Origin: Tenrec ecaudatus
Lineage: Eukaryota; Chordata; Mammalia; Afrosoricida; Tenrecidae
DNA length: 64,000 bases
Reading direction: 5' to 3'
Assembly: GCF_050624435.1 (NCBI RefSeq)
Contig: NC_134537.1
Coordinates: 124,596,086 to 124,660,085 of the forward strand
Made by a program: the position numbers and the translations under genes. The notes under the pieces are model-generated. The model saw only the letters and a program-made list of their open reading frames with translations, was not told the origin of the DNA and made no database searches. Below are positions 47,166 through 57,855 of the stretch, piece by piece. Position 1 is the stretch's first letter, and every line of letters starts with the position of its first letter.

Positions 47166-47766
47166 TTGTTCGTGCTGCACGGAAGAGAAGGGGAGTTATC
47201 TGAGGGCTTAGGTGGACTGCATCGATTCTGGAGGAGGCTAACAGGAAGTGCTGGTCCGGGCTTTGCTCTAATCAGGCACGGCCCCCCAGCCTTCTGGGTC
47301 GGGAACAAGGTTTCCTTGGCACTGGCAACAGGCAAGCAGTGAGAGGAAGGTGTGCAAGGAGGAGCGCTGCACAGAAAGCAGAGATTCAAATGGCAACAAG
47401 CTTCCGGTCTTCCGGAAAGGGGCGGAGATCCGATCATCTACTCTGGCTAGAGGGACCCCGCGCTCCTAGGGACAGTCAGTGACCACTCCCTCTCCTCCTC
47501 TGGCCACTCCCTCGGCTCGACAAAGTCACTCTCTCGGAATGTCTGAAAACCACGGCCACCATGAGCGTGCTCAGCTACCTAGACCAGGCTGATGGGGGGT
47601 GAGGGAGGGAGCCAACCCACCAGTCCAGATTGGTGATCTCTACAGCTGCAGAAACATTTCTCTCAATTCCTGAAAAAGAAGTCAGAAACAGGCCGTTAGC
47701 AACGTCGCTCACCCAATGCGTGGCCCTCAAGACTGTGACCGAGGGGCCGTGCGAAACCCAGGCCCC

Positions 47767-47796
47767 CGTGTGCGTGCGCGTGTGCGCGTGCGCGTG
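47767..47796. repeat. 30-bp perfect alternating pyrimidine-purine (CG/TG) tract
   Basis: Eight CG and seven TG steps in an unbroken run. It lies 19 bp past the donor of the large STOX2 exon, inside the intron. Such tracts are the classic sequence type for left-handed Z-DNA. Confidence 0.97.
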
Positions 47797-47815
47797 GGCG
47801 GAGCCCCGTCCCTAC

Positions 47816-50081
47816 CGTGGGGAGTTGAACCCGCTGTCCACAGTGATGCTGCTGCTGTCCATGCTGTCGAGCCGCGCCGAGTGGGTGGCTCTCTGGTTGC
47901 TGCTGCCGTCGGCCTCTTTCGGGGCCAGGAGGGTGAGGTTCTTCTCAAACTTCCTCTGCAAGTCCCGTTCCTTCTCCCGCTCCAGGAGCCACTGCATGGT
48001 GCCGACGTCGTCTCGATTCTTCTCCTCCTCCGCGGCTTTGTTGGCCCCTCCCTCCGAGTCGTCGTCATCAGAGACGTTGTAATAGTCGAAGGAGGCCTCC
48101 AGGTTGCCCCCCGACTCCTGCTGGCGCTGGGAAGCGGGCATGGGCTGGGCGGCCGAGGGCCCCAGGGACGGCTCGAGTTTCTCACATCGGCCTGGCAGTG
48201 GGTCGGCGGGTGTCTTCGGGTGAGCTTTGAGCAGGGACAGGCTGGACTTGTGATAGCTGTTGACGGACAGGGTGCTGTGAAGAGGTTTGAAGAGGGTGTC
48301 CTTGCTGAAAATCTCTTTCCTCTTGTCCAGGCTGCTGGGCTCCGCGCCGTGGTGCTGCAGGACGCGTCCGTTGGCCATCCCTTCGGCCACGGAGCCAGAG
48401 GCTGCTGGGCCCCCACCCGGCCCCTTGGGGGACTCCTCCTTGTGCCCCAGCGGCTCCCTGGCGCAGTGGGGGGTCTGCCTGTCGGACAGAGGCAGCTTCT
48501 TCACCCCTTCTGCCAGGGTCAGGGTGTCGTGGTCCTCCTTACTCTTCCCCAGAGGCGACGGCGCCGTGAGCACTGTCTCGCTCGAGGTGTTGCACTGGAA
48601 ACAGTCGTCGGTGGCCGTTTTCGCAGGACAGGAGTTGAGGTCGCCATAGGATGGTAAACTCTCTAGTGCCTTCCCTGGCTCCAGAAGGCTACAAGTGCTG
48701 GAAGGGTCCTTGCCGCCACTGACTATTTCGGGAATGCACACCTCTTTATAGCTCGCCGATGAAAGGTGAGCCCTTGGGTGGCTGGCAGTCTGCGCGGGCC
48801 TCAGCGTGCTGTCGTCGATGTAGGACTGGCTGGGCGTTTGGTCATCTTGGCTGCAGCCTTCAGCCAAGTCTTCGGGGGTCCCGAGGGAAGAAGCACCCAG
48901 GGGCCCTTTGGAGTTGTCCATGGACCGGGACCGCTCCTTGGCTTTGCTGGATCTCTCATTCCTGGACCGCCGGTCCTGGGTATGGCTGTGGCTTCGGTGC
49001 ACTTTCGAGTGGGAGCTTCCCCGGGAAGGTTCCGGAAAAGGCATCTCGGTTCTCCTTTTGGCCAGCTCGCCAGACACGTCCCATTCGGGCGTCATGGGGA
49101 AATGGGACTCGATCACGTTGGCGCTGCTGTGCATGATGAAGTTGTCTCCTTTGTGCTCAATGATGAAGCAGCCTTCCCTGGGCGCCCTGGTCAGAGGGTC
49201 GCAGAAGTCATACTCCCTCTCCCCGGGGATATCCAGATGGGAACCATCCGAAGGGTCGCCCTTAGACACGCGCGTCTTGCTGTGCGACCGAGACTTCCCG
49301 TGGGACTTGCGGTGAGTCCTACTCTTTTTACTCCGCCCGCTGTGATGGGCAGAAGACCCCGCTTTACTCCTGTGCGCTTTCTCTTCCTCGAGTTTCTTCA
49401 TCAGCGCCGTGTGCCTCATGACGTTTTCCACGGTCAGGTCCGGGTTAATACGCCGAATGATCTCCATTTCCACCTCCCTGGGGATCGTCGTCGGCGTGTC
49501 CTCGTCTCTCAGGGGCCACTCTTCCGGAGGAAACTGGGCAGAGAAGTTGGCCAGCTGTTTGGTCTTGTCCTTCTTAAAACTTAGCCGGAATAACTTGAGG
49601 CCAAATTTTTTGGACTGCTTTTCACTGTCTTTAGGCTTTGATAGAGTTTCTGTCTTATAAGAGAAATTTACAGTACTTTTGCTCTTTTCAGTGGGCGGCA
49701 CCTGGCAGAGGGAGGGGGGGCCGTAAGGGTCCTTGCAGTCCTTGGCAGACTTCCTCTGCAGAGTCGATGCATGCATGCTATGCATGTCTTCCCTGCAGCA
49801 ATGGCAAGAGTCGCAGTGGTTTCTGGGCAATGTCCTTTCCCTGACGCAGCCTGAGGCAGAGGGCGTGATGGTTCCGGGTTGGGGAGAGGTACACTGGGAC
49901 CTGTCAGGTATCCTCTCGTCCAAGTGGTACCATTTACTGTTAGTTCTTATGAGGGACGGCGTTATGAAATAGGTCTGGGGGGTCACGATGAAGTAGCCAT
50001 CAGGGGTCGGGTAGATCTTCCGCTCCCGCACCAGCGTGTTCAGCGTGTGCCGGAGGATTTCTTGGCTCGGCGTCGGAACAC
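47816..50081 (-). CDS. STOX2: STOX2, large internal exon (partial gene)
   Basis: This 2,266-bp exon encodes most of storkhead-box protein 2, a winged-helix protein and paralogue of STOX1. The acceptor is TTTCAG before GTGTTCCG at 50081; the donor is CCACG followed by GTAGGG at 47815. It starts and ends with split codons and contributes 754 whole codons. Residues 1-42 of the exon (GVPTPSQEILRHTLNTL to YFITP) are the C-terminal half of the storkhead winged-helix domain. Two Ser/Arg/His/Lys-rich basic stretches lie at about residues 236-273 and 351-390, an acidic SDDDDSEGG patch near 670, and a charged REKERDLQRKFEKN segment near 695-710. There is no stop or frameshift. Exons for roughly the first 105 residues lie beyond 64000. 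The open frame to 50205 reads into the intron and its ATG is not the true start. The role as a nuclear DNA-binding regulator is inferred from the family. Confidence 0.97.
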
Positions 50082-50270
50082 CTGAAACGCACAAACAAAC
50101 ACACTCATGAAAATGAACGGGGAGCAAGCGGCTGGCGCCAGACTTTCTGAGTCCTGGTTCCGTCCAGCGGCAAAGTCTTCCCACAGGGCCATGTGGGGGG
50201 GACAAGGGTGCGCTTAGCGCAAACTCAGGTTTTCTCTGACAGCCCTCGGTCTTTCATCACCGGCGGAAAA

Positions 50271-50752
50271 CCGAAAACCAAACCCCTGCCATCGAGTCGA
50301 TTCGGACTCAGCGGATGCCTCTATTAGGTTTCCGAGACTGCAACTCTTTTTTGGGGGGGTGGGGTGGGTGGGTAGCTATAAGGCTTTATTTTTTAGTAGT
50401 TTTATTAGGGGCTCATCTAACTCTTATGACAATCCATATGTACATCAATTGTGTAAAGCACATTTGTATATTCATTGCCCTCATCATTCTCAAAACATTT
50501 GCTGTCCACCAGCTCCTCATTTTTACCCCTCCCTCCCCGCTCCTCACTCCCTCACCAATCCTTGATAATTTATAAATTATTATTTTGTCATATCTTTCCC
50601 TGTCCGATGACTGCTTTCACCCACTTTTCTGTTGTCTGTCCTCCAGGGAGGAGGTCACAGGTAGATCCTTGTCTTGATGGGGGCTTCTTGCTGCCCTGGA
50701 AACAGCTGGCAGGTTTCAACGGTTGGCTTTACAGTTAGCACCGTGGTGGTGT
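50271..50752 (-). repeat. AfroSINE split by a LINE tail insertion
   Basis: The antisense tail half (CCTGCCATCGAGTCGATTC, TTTCCGAGACTGCAACTC) lies at 50271-50350. The other half (GCTGGCAGGTTTCAACGG to TTAGCACCGTGGTGGTGTAA) lies at 50690-50752. The LINE tail between them is younger. Confidence 0.75.
50385..50672 (-). mobile_element. LINE 3'-end repeat inserted in AfroSINE
   Basis: Antisense. Starts at TAGTTTTATTAGGGGCTC and ends in CAGGTAGATCCTTGT. No long target duplication is apparent; GGCTT occurs near both ends. Confidence 0.8.
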
Positions 50753-52357
50753 AATAAAATGACCTGGTAAGGCTTTAAAAAAAAAAATCCACATCCTTGT
50801 ATGTGCCATCATAAGACTGGGCTGGGGCAGGAAATGAAGAGTGTGCGAGCCATGGATGGAAAGGATTGGTTAGTCTTGCCATGCCACTGGGTGGATGAGG
50901 GGACCACCTCAGAAGCAGGAAGAGGAAGAATCCCGTGTCCATCAGGGAAGAAGAGCCATCATCAGAGAGCCCTGTCTGAAGCAGGGGAGGCCTCAGAGGC
51001 GCAAAGGCAGCCGCCCAGAGATCCTGAGACATAGCACTGGAGCCGAGCTGAGACCAGGAGGCAGAGCAGAGGGCTTCTCGGTCCCTGGAATAAGGCTGAG
51101 GCTGACGCCGAGGGACCGTGTGGCTGAGAGGCTAAGAGACCAAAGAGAGACGCGCAGAGTGACAGAGAAGAGGAGTTGGGGATAAAGAATGGTCTCCTTG
51201 ACATTTTGTAGCCTCTCACCCTCCCTACAAAGCCCGACCATCCTGACTATCCTGAGTTCTGCATGGCCACAGACATGATTCATCCAGCCCAGCAGAGAGG
51301 CTGAGGGTTGTGGGAGGCAGAGTTGACGTCACAAGAAGGTCAAAGACGGAGGTGAGAGGCATGCCTGGCCTCGCTCTTGGGACAATCAACCTAAAGCTGG
51401 TGTGGAGTTGGCGTCACCTCCTTTGTGGGGCTGCAGGAGGGCAGAGGTACCCTGAATGCCATTTTCCCAGCAGCCCAACCCCTAACTCCAAGTGTCACCA
51501 GGCTCCTATTCCTATCTATAGACCAGAACAACCTTTAAAAGCCAGGGAAAAGAGACTTAAATCAGATGGCATTAAATCGTCCCTCTTGTGAACACTAACT
51601 TTTACTGAATGGACTAACGAGGATACGTTTCAGCAAAGGGACAATGGAAAAGACTTGAAGTAGAGTAGAAATTGATGGAAAAAGACTTTCTCAGTAAAAG
51701 TAACGTACAGAGATACTATAAAGACCATCTTAGTATGGAAAACCAAATCTGACAATAAGTATAGCCCTTTAGATTTAAAAACCCTCAGTTTTTATACTTC
51801 ATTTTTAAGATTAAAATAAACATAGACTAAATGTTATACAGTACATCAAGACCAGCCAGTACGCTGTCTAGGATACCTTCTTCACTTTTGCAAGGAATAC
51901 AGCAAGAGTGAGGGCTAGGTGCGAATTTGGCCCAAGTCCACCGGATGGGGTTGGTTTCTCTAATCTGTAATCAGAGCTGTAAACACTAGTGAGCGATCAG
52001 ACAGTCTGATGGGATCTGATTATTGAGTCTAAAGCTACCATATTTCATAGAATAGAAACTTCACAAGAAAATCACACGTGCTCCCATGTGCAATGGCCAA
52101 TGCTGTTTCAGATGGTTTTCTGTGCATGCTTATTCCTAACTGCCTTACAAAAAATACATTTCTACCAGTTTTACCGCATTTACTTTATTTCTTGGTTATT
52201 CTCCATTCTTGGACAGTGCACATAGAGGGTTATAAATTTGAAAGATTGATAGGTAGGATAGAATTTGGAAATAGTTCAGGTTGAATCACGCCTAATCGCC
52301 AACTGTGTATGACCCACAACGTGACAGTTTTGTGTTTCAACCTCACATGGTGATGTC
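50753..52357. other. Intronic stretch without recognised features
   Basis: Contains overlapping frames on both strands at 50775-51283 with no recognisable domain. The purine-rich sequence at 50880-51180 explains their length. Confidence 0.4.
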
Positions 52358-52572
52358 AGTGGAGTGACCGAGAGCCAGGGGCCAGCCTACCTAGATTCAA
52401 ATCCTAGTTCCTTCTCTATTAGCTGGTATCGTCTTGGGAAATGTCCTAAATTCTCTGAGCCTCTGTCACCAAATAGTGAATAACACTTGTACCGACCATC
52501 ACAGGTTTTCAGATTAATGTGTTTAGTACAGTGCCCGAGACAGAACGAAAGCTCAATGAAGTCTCTTCAAAT
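52358..52572 (+). repeat. MIR SINE, nearly full length
   Basis: Follows the MIR layout in order: AGATTCAAATCCTAGTTC, ATTAGCTGGTATCGTCTTGG, TCTCTGAGCCTC, and the end CAGTGCCCGAGACAGAACG with AAGCTCAATGAAG. MIR is an ancient mammal-wide SINE. Confidence 0.85.
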
Positions 52573-52810
52573 TTGAGTCAGCATCCTAGGAAACCCCTAT
52601 CACCTTCAAACCACACTGTGTAGCAACCTGTAACAGCTGGGGCTCTCCACCCCCCCCATGCCCCCCTCCACCACCACTACCCCTGAAACTAGGATAGATT
52701 GTTAATAGCATATGAAGGCATTAGAAATGACCTGGTATTTTTAGGAGAGAGAATCCAAATGCGAAGTAACGTACCTACAAAAGGTATCCTTAGTGATTGA
52801 AGGGGAAAAA

Positions 52811-52830
52811 AAAAATATATATATATATAT
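52811..52830. repeat. (AT)n microsatellite
   Basis: An A run passing into about eight AT units; a C run follows at 52852-52863. Confidence 0.9.
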
Positions 52831-52863
52831 ACTGCTTTTAGTAATATGAAGCCCCCCCCCCCC

Positions 52864-53070
52864 AGGTTGTATAAACAGTTAATGTACTCAAATACTAACC
52901 AAAAGGTTGGGAGTTCACGTCAACCAAGAGGGGCCTTGGAATAAAAGCCTGGTGGTCTACTTCTTAAAAAAAATCAGCCACTGCAAACCTTACAGAGCAC
53001 AGTTTCAGTCTGATACACATGCAATCTCCTCCAGCTAGAACAATTCAGCAGTAACTGGTAGTGCTGGTGA
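52864..53070 (+). repeat. AfroSINE-type SINE, GCAACTGG-tail subfamily, complete
   Basis: The clearest copy of this subfamily: TACTAACCAAAAGGTTGGGA, GGCCTTGGAATAAAAGCCTG, AATCAGCCACTGCAAACC and the tail CAGCAGTAACTGGTAGTG. Confidence 0.85.
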
Positions 53071-53332
53071 ATAGATAATGTATTACTGAAATCTAATTAT
53101 TTAATTTAGAGTTGCATGGTTTCTTCCTGGAGTAATCTTCTATTTGTGATAATGATACATGGGCTTATATACAAATAATCTCAAGATTAGCAGAGTACAT
53201 ACACACACGAGTATGTTTTTATCTTACCCTATTTTCATCATAAAATAAAAAATGAATTTCAATTAAATTAGTGGCAGAGTCCAGGTTACAAGCACATCGT
53301 TCTTGAGGGCCATAGAATGACCCCTCCCCCCA

Positions 53333-53536
53333 CCAAATTAACTTCACTGCCATCAGGTGGCTGCGGACTCACTGTCACCCTATAGGACAGGGTAGAAGTG
53401 GCCTGTGGGCTTCCCAGGAGGTCACCCTGGACACTAGTAGAAAGCACCATCTTTCTCCCGCCACCAAGGGTGGTTTCTGACTGTGGACTTTGTGGATCGT
53501 AGCCCAACAAGGAACCACCATGCCGCCAAGGCATGA
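53333..53536 (-). repeat. AfroSINE, full length
   Basis: Antisense, from CTTCACTGCCATCAGGTGG to AACCACCATGCCGCCAAGGC. The 85-residue minus frame at 53286-53543 lies inside it and is not a gene. Confidence 0.85.
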
Positions 53537-53689
53537 GGGTCATAAGAGAACTTGAAAAAGCATCTATGCCTTACCAACGTATTTGCTGTACAGAGAAGAA
53601 GGCTCCATTCACACAGAGTGCAACTTCTGCCACCGTTGTCTGTCCGTTTTCAGCGGAGCCTCCAGACTGAAAACAGACTATGAGGAAGG

Positions 53690-54225
53690 AATGGACTGCC
53701 CACTCCATGGACGGCGTCCCTAGAGACCTGTGCACAGCCCAGAAACACTGTCAGAGGTTTCCTGGGGGAGGCCGAAGGAGTGGGAGCAGCACACTGTCGG
53801 AGACAGTGCTGGAGGATGGGTCTCTTGAGCCAGAAGGCACTGGAAATGTGACCAGAGAAAGAGCTGCTTTCTCACAGTAGAATCGACCATGGTGATGTGA
53901 AGGGACTCAAGCCTGTGGGAGGGGAGCCTTCGGATTGTCATTTGCTGATGGGCTTGACTCAAGATCAGAAGAAGCAGATGCAACAATGCTACTAATAATC
54001 AGAACTTGGACTGTACCGAGTATGAATCTAGGAAAATTGGAAGTCGTCAAGGAAGGCCCTCAATGAGATGGACTGACACAGTGGCTATAACAATGGGCTC
54101 GAGTGAAGGAATAATTTGGAGGATGGCACAGGACGGGGCAGTGTTTCATTGTGTTGGGCCCAGGGTCGCTATGCACCCCAACTGACTTTATGGCACCTTA
54201 ACAAAAACAAAACAACAACTTCTGA
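53690..54225 (+). mobile_element. Internally deleted RTE-like element (5' end fused to 3' end)
   Basis: The left part is RTE 5' UTR (ATGGACTGCCCACTCCATGG, then TTTGCTGATGGGCTTGACTC and GTATGAATCTAGGAAAATTG). At about 54045 it jumps to the RTE 3' end (CCTCAATGAGATGGACTGAC, AATGGGCTCGAG) and finishes with the tail TTATGGCACCTTAACAAAAAC. The whole endonuclease and reverse transcriptase region, about 2.5 kb by comparison with other copies here, is absent, leaving about 535 bp. Confidence 0.72.
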
Positions 54226-54295
54226 GCTGATGGTGCACTCCCACAGGTAGTGCAGTGAATGTGTTCACTGGAGTTAGATACTACAGCAACCAACC

Positions 54296-54500
54296 TAACA
54301 AACTCGCTGCCATTGAGTCAATGCTGACTTGTAGAGAGCCTATAAGACAGAGCAGAACTGCCTCAGTGGGTTTCTGGTACCGTGGATCTTTACTGGAGTA
54401 GAAAGCCTCATCTTTCTCTTGAGGAGTGGCTGACGGCTTCAAACTGCTGACCTTAATGCCAGCAGCCCAGTGTGTGACCCATTATACCACTGGGCTCCCT
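54296..54500 (-). repeat. AfroSINE, full length
   Basis: Antisense copy from AACTCGCTGCCATTGAGTCA to ATTATACCACTGGGCTCCC, 70 bp after the deleted RTE. Confidence 0.88.
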
Positions 54501-55032
54501 CAGGATAAATAATAGCCTATATTTGAAATGGGCTATATCTTAAACAGGAACATACTATCAGTCAAAAGTGCAACAGAAAGAAGTTTTACCAAAAATGGTA
54601 AGGTTCACTTATCAAGATTCTTGGCTGTCTGGTTTATTATGGCTGCTAATAAAGGAAATCTTTAAATGAAGTTTAATGTATAAAAATAGCTATTCCTATG
54701 GAACAAAAATTTAACCGTATTATAACCTTTACTGAATGAAAGCCTTCCAAGAGATAATAGAAAACTTAGGAAACAATATAGATTCATAACAACGTAATTA
54801 CGTTCACTTACCCTTGAGAATAAGCTCTCTGTTCTCAAATGCAGGGGTTAAAAAAGTGTTTGCATAGAGATTTTTATCTAACCTTTTTATGATTTAGATT
54901 TTCAGATGTATCAATAAAATAACGCTCAACTTAGAAAACAAAACTAGAATCGTTCCTTGCTCCCTATCCAACCCACCTTACACAAAGAGGTAACTGACAG
55001 TCCCTGATATTTAATGATTATTACTTTTAGCC
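54501..55032. other. AT-rich intronic stretch without recognised features
   Basis: No repeat or coding segment recognised. Confidence 0.4.
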
Positions 55033-55205
55033 TTGTTGTCTTTCATGAAATCAATTCTGACTTGTAGCAATCCTAAAGTCACAACAGAACTGCACCCTTG
55101 GGTATCCTGGCAGTGAGCTTTATGGAAGCAGAATACAGCATCGTTCCCCTATAGAATAGCTGGCAGGTTTGAACTCCCAACCTTTCAGATATCAGCAGAG
55201 TGCTT
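55033..55205 (-). repeat. AfroSINE-type SINE, diverged
   Basis: Antisense. GCCTTGTTGTCTTTCATGAA stands at the tail and TTGAACTCCCAACCTTTCAG near the head. Confidence 0.65.
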
Positions 55206-55228
55206 AAAAACAGGTGTGATAAAAACAA

Positions 55229-55428
55229 ACAAACTCACTGCCATGGAGTCAGTTTCTAACTCACACCAACCTTCTAGGGCAGAGTAAAACTGCCCTTGTG
55301 GGTTTCCAAGTTCAGTAACTTTTTATGGGAGTAGAAAGCTTCATCTGTCCCCCACAGAGTAGCTGGTGATTTCAAACTGCTGACCTGGCAGTCAACAGCC
55401 CAGCGTGTAAGCCCTGTGCCACCAGGGG
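55229..55428 (-). repeat. AfroSINE, full length
   Basis: Antisense, from AACTCACTGCCATGGAGTCA to CTGTGCCACCAGGGGTG, directly at the 5' end of the near-complete RTE copy. Confidence 0.88.
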
Positions 55429-56267
55429 TGACAGATATGTTTAATGTTGCAATTTCATCCACCATCATGCACTGTGATACTGTAAACTATGCCATCAGAA
55501 GTCAAGGGCCAGCAAGATCACCATGGTGGACAGAGATTCTAGGTGAACACAGATTTGGGAAAAGGACCTGGTGGTGTACTTTTGAAAGAACTGGTCAGAG
55601 AAACCTGTGGAGAACCAGACGGCACTGTCTGATGCAGTGCCGAAGTTGAGCCCTAACATTGGAAGGCATTCAAAGGCTGACTAGAGAAGACTGGCCCCAC
55701 AAGGTCGAGCGGACCTTAACCATGTAGGCAGAGTAAAGCTTTCGGGACCTTCGTTTGTTGATGTGTTTTGACTTAAAATAAAGAAACATTGGAAAATATC
55801 AATTCATAGTTAGACTATGGAACGTACAAAACGTGAACCTACGAAAACGGAAAGGTGTCAAAAAAGAAAGGGAATGCTTGAAACCTGGTGTCCTAGGATG
55901 AAATGGGCTAAGATTACTGTTTCAACGCTAACAACCATGTGATCTCCTCTGCTGGGAATGACAAACTAAAGGGGAAGGGCATCACAGTAATGTCTAAAAG
56001 TGCATTTCAAGATTATCCAAAGCACAGCACTGTCAGTGAGAGGACAATAACCACAGACCTACAGAAAGTCAAAATTTCACACCTAGCACTAATGCCCAAA
56101 AGGAAGAAATGAAAGATTTTAAAATTATTTTTGTAATCTGAAATTGATAGTAAAAAAAACCAAAACACTGAAGATGTATTAGTGTTGGAAACAAAAAGAA
56201 TTAGTAGTTGGATAATGGCCTTCATGATAGAAATAACATAGGAGATTGCATTGTAAGATTTCACATT

Positions 56268-56531
56268 ATGGACAATAGAAAAGTGGGTGAAGGGAGACAT
56301 TGGACAGTGTAAGATATGGCAAGATAATAATTTATTAATTATCAAAGGTTCAGGAAGGGGAGCGGGGAGAGACGGGGGCAATGAGGAGCTGATACCAGGG
56401 GCTTACATGGAGAGCAAATGTTTTGAGAATGATGAAGGTAACAAATGTACAAATGTGCTTTATATAATTGATGTATGTATGGATTGTGATAAGAGTTGTA
56501 TGAGCCCCCCAACAAAAGGATTTTTAGAAAG
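56268..56531 (+). mobile_element. LINE 3'-end repeat inserted in RTE
   Basis: Sense copy from ATGGACAATAGAAAAGTGGG to TATGAGCCCCCCAACAAAAG. The flanks GATTTCACATT (56257-56267) and GATTTTACATT (56532-56542) differ at one of eleven positions and are the likely target duplication. Confidence 0.85.
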
Positions 56532-57117
56532 GATTTTACATTGTGATCAATGATCTGCTCACTGAAAACACCTTTCTTCAAAAACATAAGTGGCAATATC
56601 ATATCCAGAAGAAATATACAGGAATCAAACCAACTACATTTGTGGAAAGAAACCATGAAGAAATTCAATGTTGTCAGCCTGAGCAAGGCCAGGGGCTGAT
56701 TATGGAACAGACCATCAATTGCTCATATGCAAGTTCAAGCTTAAACTAAAAAAAATTAAAACAAGTCCATGAGAGCCAATGTATGATCTTCAGTACAGCA
56801 CACCTAAACTTAAGAGACCATCTCGGGAATATATTTAAAGAATAAATCCTGATGACTAAAGACCAGATGAGCTGTGAGTTGACATCCAGGACATCAGAGG
56901 AAGAGGACAAGAGATCCTTAAAAAGACACAAAAGAAAGGAAAAGACCAAAATGGACGTCAGAAGAGATGTGAGACCTTGCTCTTGAATATAACTAAAATG
57001 ACTGCAAGAAATGATGCTGTAAAAGATCTGAAAAAATTTCAAAGGGCAGCGTAAGAAGACAGAGTAATGCATTACAACGGAATAGTGCCATGACCTTGCT
57101 GGAGTTACCAAATGCTC

Positions 57118-57535
57118 TAGCCAAAGACAGACTCGCTGCTTTCAAGCTGCTGCGTCATAGCAACCCTGTAGGACCAGGTGGAACTGTCTCTGCAGGTTTC
57201 TGAGACTGTAACGGATGACAGAGGGGCCCTGGTGGCGTAGTGGTTATGAGTTGAACTGCTAACCTCGAGGTCAGCCATTCAAAACCATCAGGAGTGCCCA
57301 GGAGAAAGAGGCAGCTCTCTACTCCCATAAACAGCTAGTCTTGGAAACCCACAGGGGCAGTTCTGCCCGTTGGGGTCACCATAAATCAGAATTGACTTGA
57401 TGGCAGTTAGGTTTTTGGTGTTGTTTTCCTTTAGGCTTAACTGCTCCTGGGAGTAGAAAGCCTTATCGTTCTCTGGCAGCGCAGCTGCTGGCTTCAAACT
57501 GCTAAACGTGTGGTTAGCAGCCCAACGTGTAACAG
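57118..57535 (-). repeat. AfroSINE interrupted by a second AfroSINE
   Basis: The antisense tail half lies at 57118-57214 (ending GTTTCTGAGACTGTAAC) and the head half at 57428-57535 (GGGAGTAGAAAGCCTTATCG to CAGCCCAACGTGTAAC). The sense SINE at 57220-57415 sits between them. Confidence 0.8.
57220..57415 (+). repeat. AfroSINE inserted in an opposite AfroSINE
   Basis: Well-preserved sense copy starting GGGGCCCTGGTGGCGTAGTG and ending GAATTGACTTGATGGCAGTT followed by a T-rich tail. It is the younger of the two. Confidence 0.9.
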
Positions 57536-57539
57536 AAAT

Positions 57540-57855
57540 ATCACAAGCAGATGGCTTTCCCCATCAGAAATGTTTTCACTCACAATTTAGGAGGCTGGAA
57601 GGCCAACTTCAGGGGCCCAGCTTGCAGGGGTGGGGGCTTTTCTCTTTGTCCACTGTGGGGGAGAGTCCTTGCTCCTCTCAACATCTCTGGAGATTCCCCC
57701 AGGGTCAAGGAGCTTGGTGCAAGAACCCTAGCACCACCAAAAGGCTCAATCCACACCTGGATCTTCTTTCTTTTCAGTACTGACATCCCTCTATTCTGTG
57801 CTGGGTTGTTTAATGTCTGTTATATGTTAAAGAAATGTACTCCTTTGGATGTTTC
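57540..57855. repeat. Unidentified block inside RTE copy
   Basis: About 315 bp separate the SINE pair from the resuming reverse transcriptase. Blocks such as CACAATTTAGGAGGCTGGAA and CAAGGAGCTTGGTGCAAGAA look repeat-like but I cannot name the family. The open frames at 57508-57868 are not supported as genes. Confidence 0.4.

Larger units (their letters stand above)
42272..47815 (-). other. STOX2: STOX2 last intron
   Basis: 5,544 bp between GT at 47815-47814 and AG at 42273-42272 on the minus strand. It holds AfroSINE copies at 42741-42946, 43413-43600, 46348-46545 and 46985-47165, a MIR-like remnant and an AT-rich tract. The 204-residue minus frame at 46823-47437 crosses a SINE and is not an exon that I can support. 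Confidence 0.9.

Noticed and set aside
46823-47437. 204-residue minus-strand frame as an extra STOX2 exon
   Set aside because: It crosses a SINE and has no homology to STOX2 or convincing splice sites.
47716-49584. Long plus-strand frames (313 and 272 residues) over the STOX2 exon
   Set aside because: They are antisense shadows of a GC-rich coding exon with low-complexity translations and no domain.
50082-50205. Start of a 797-residue frame at 50205 as the STOX2 N-terminus
   Set aside because: A canonical acceptor at 50082 (TTTCAG) lies upstream of GVPTPSQ, and the residues before it do not resemble the storkhead domain. They are intronic read-through.
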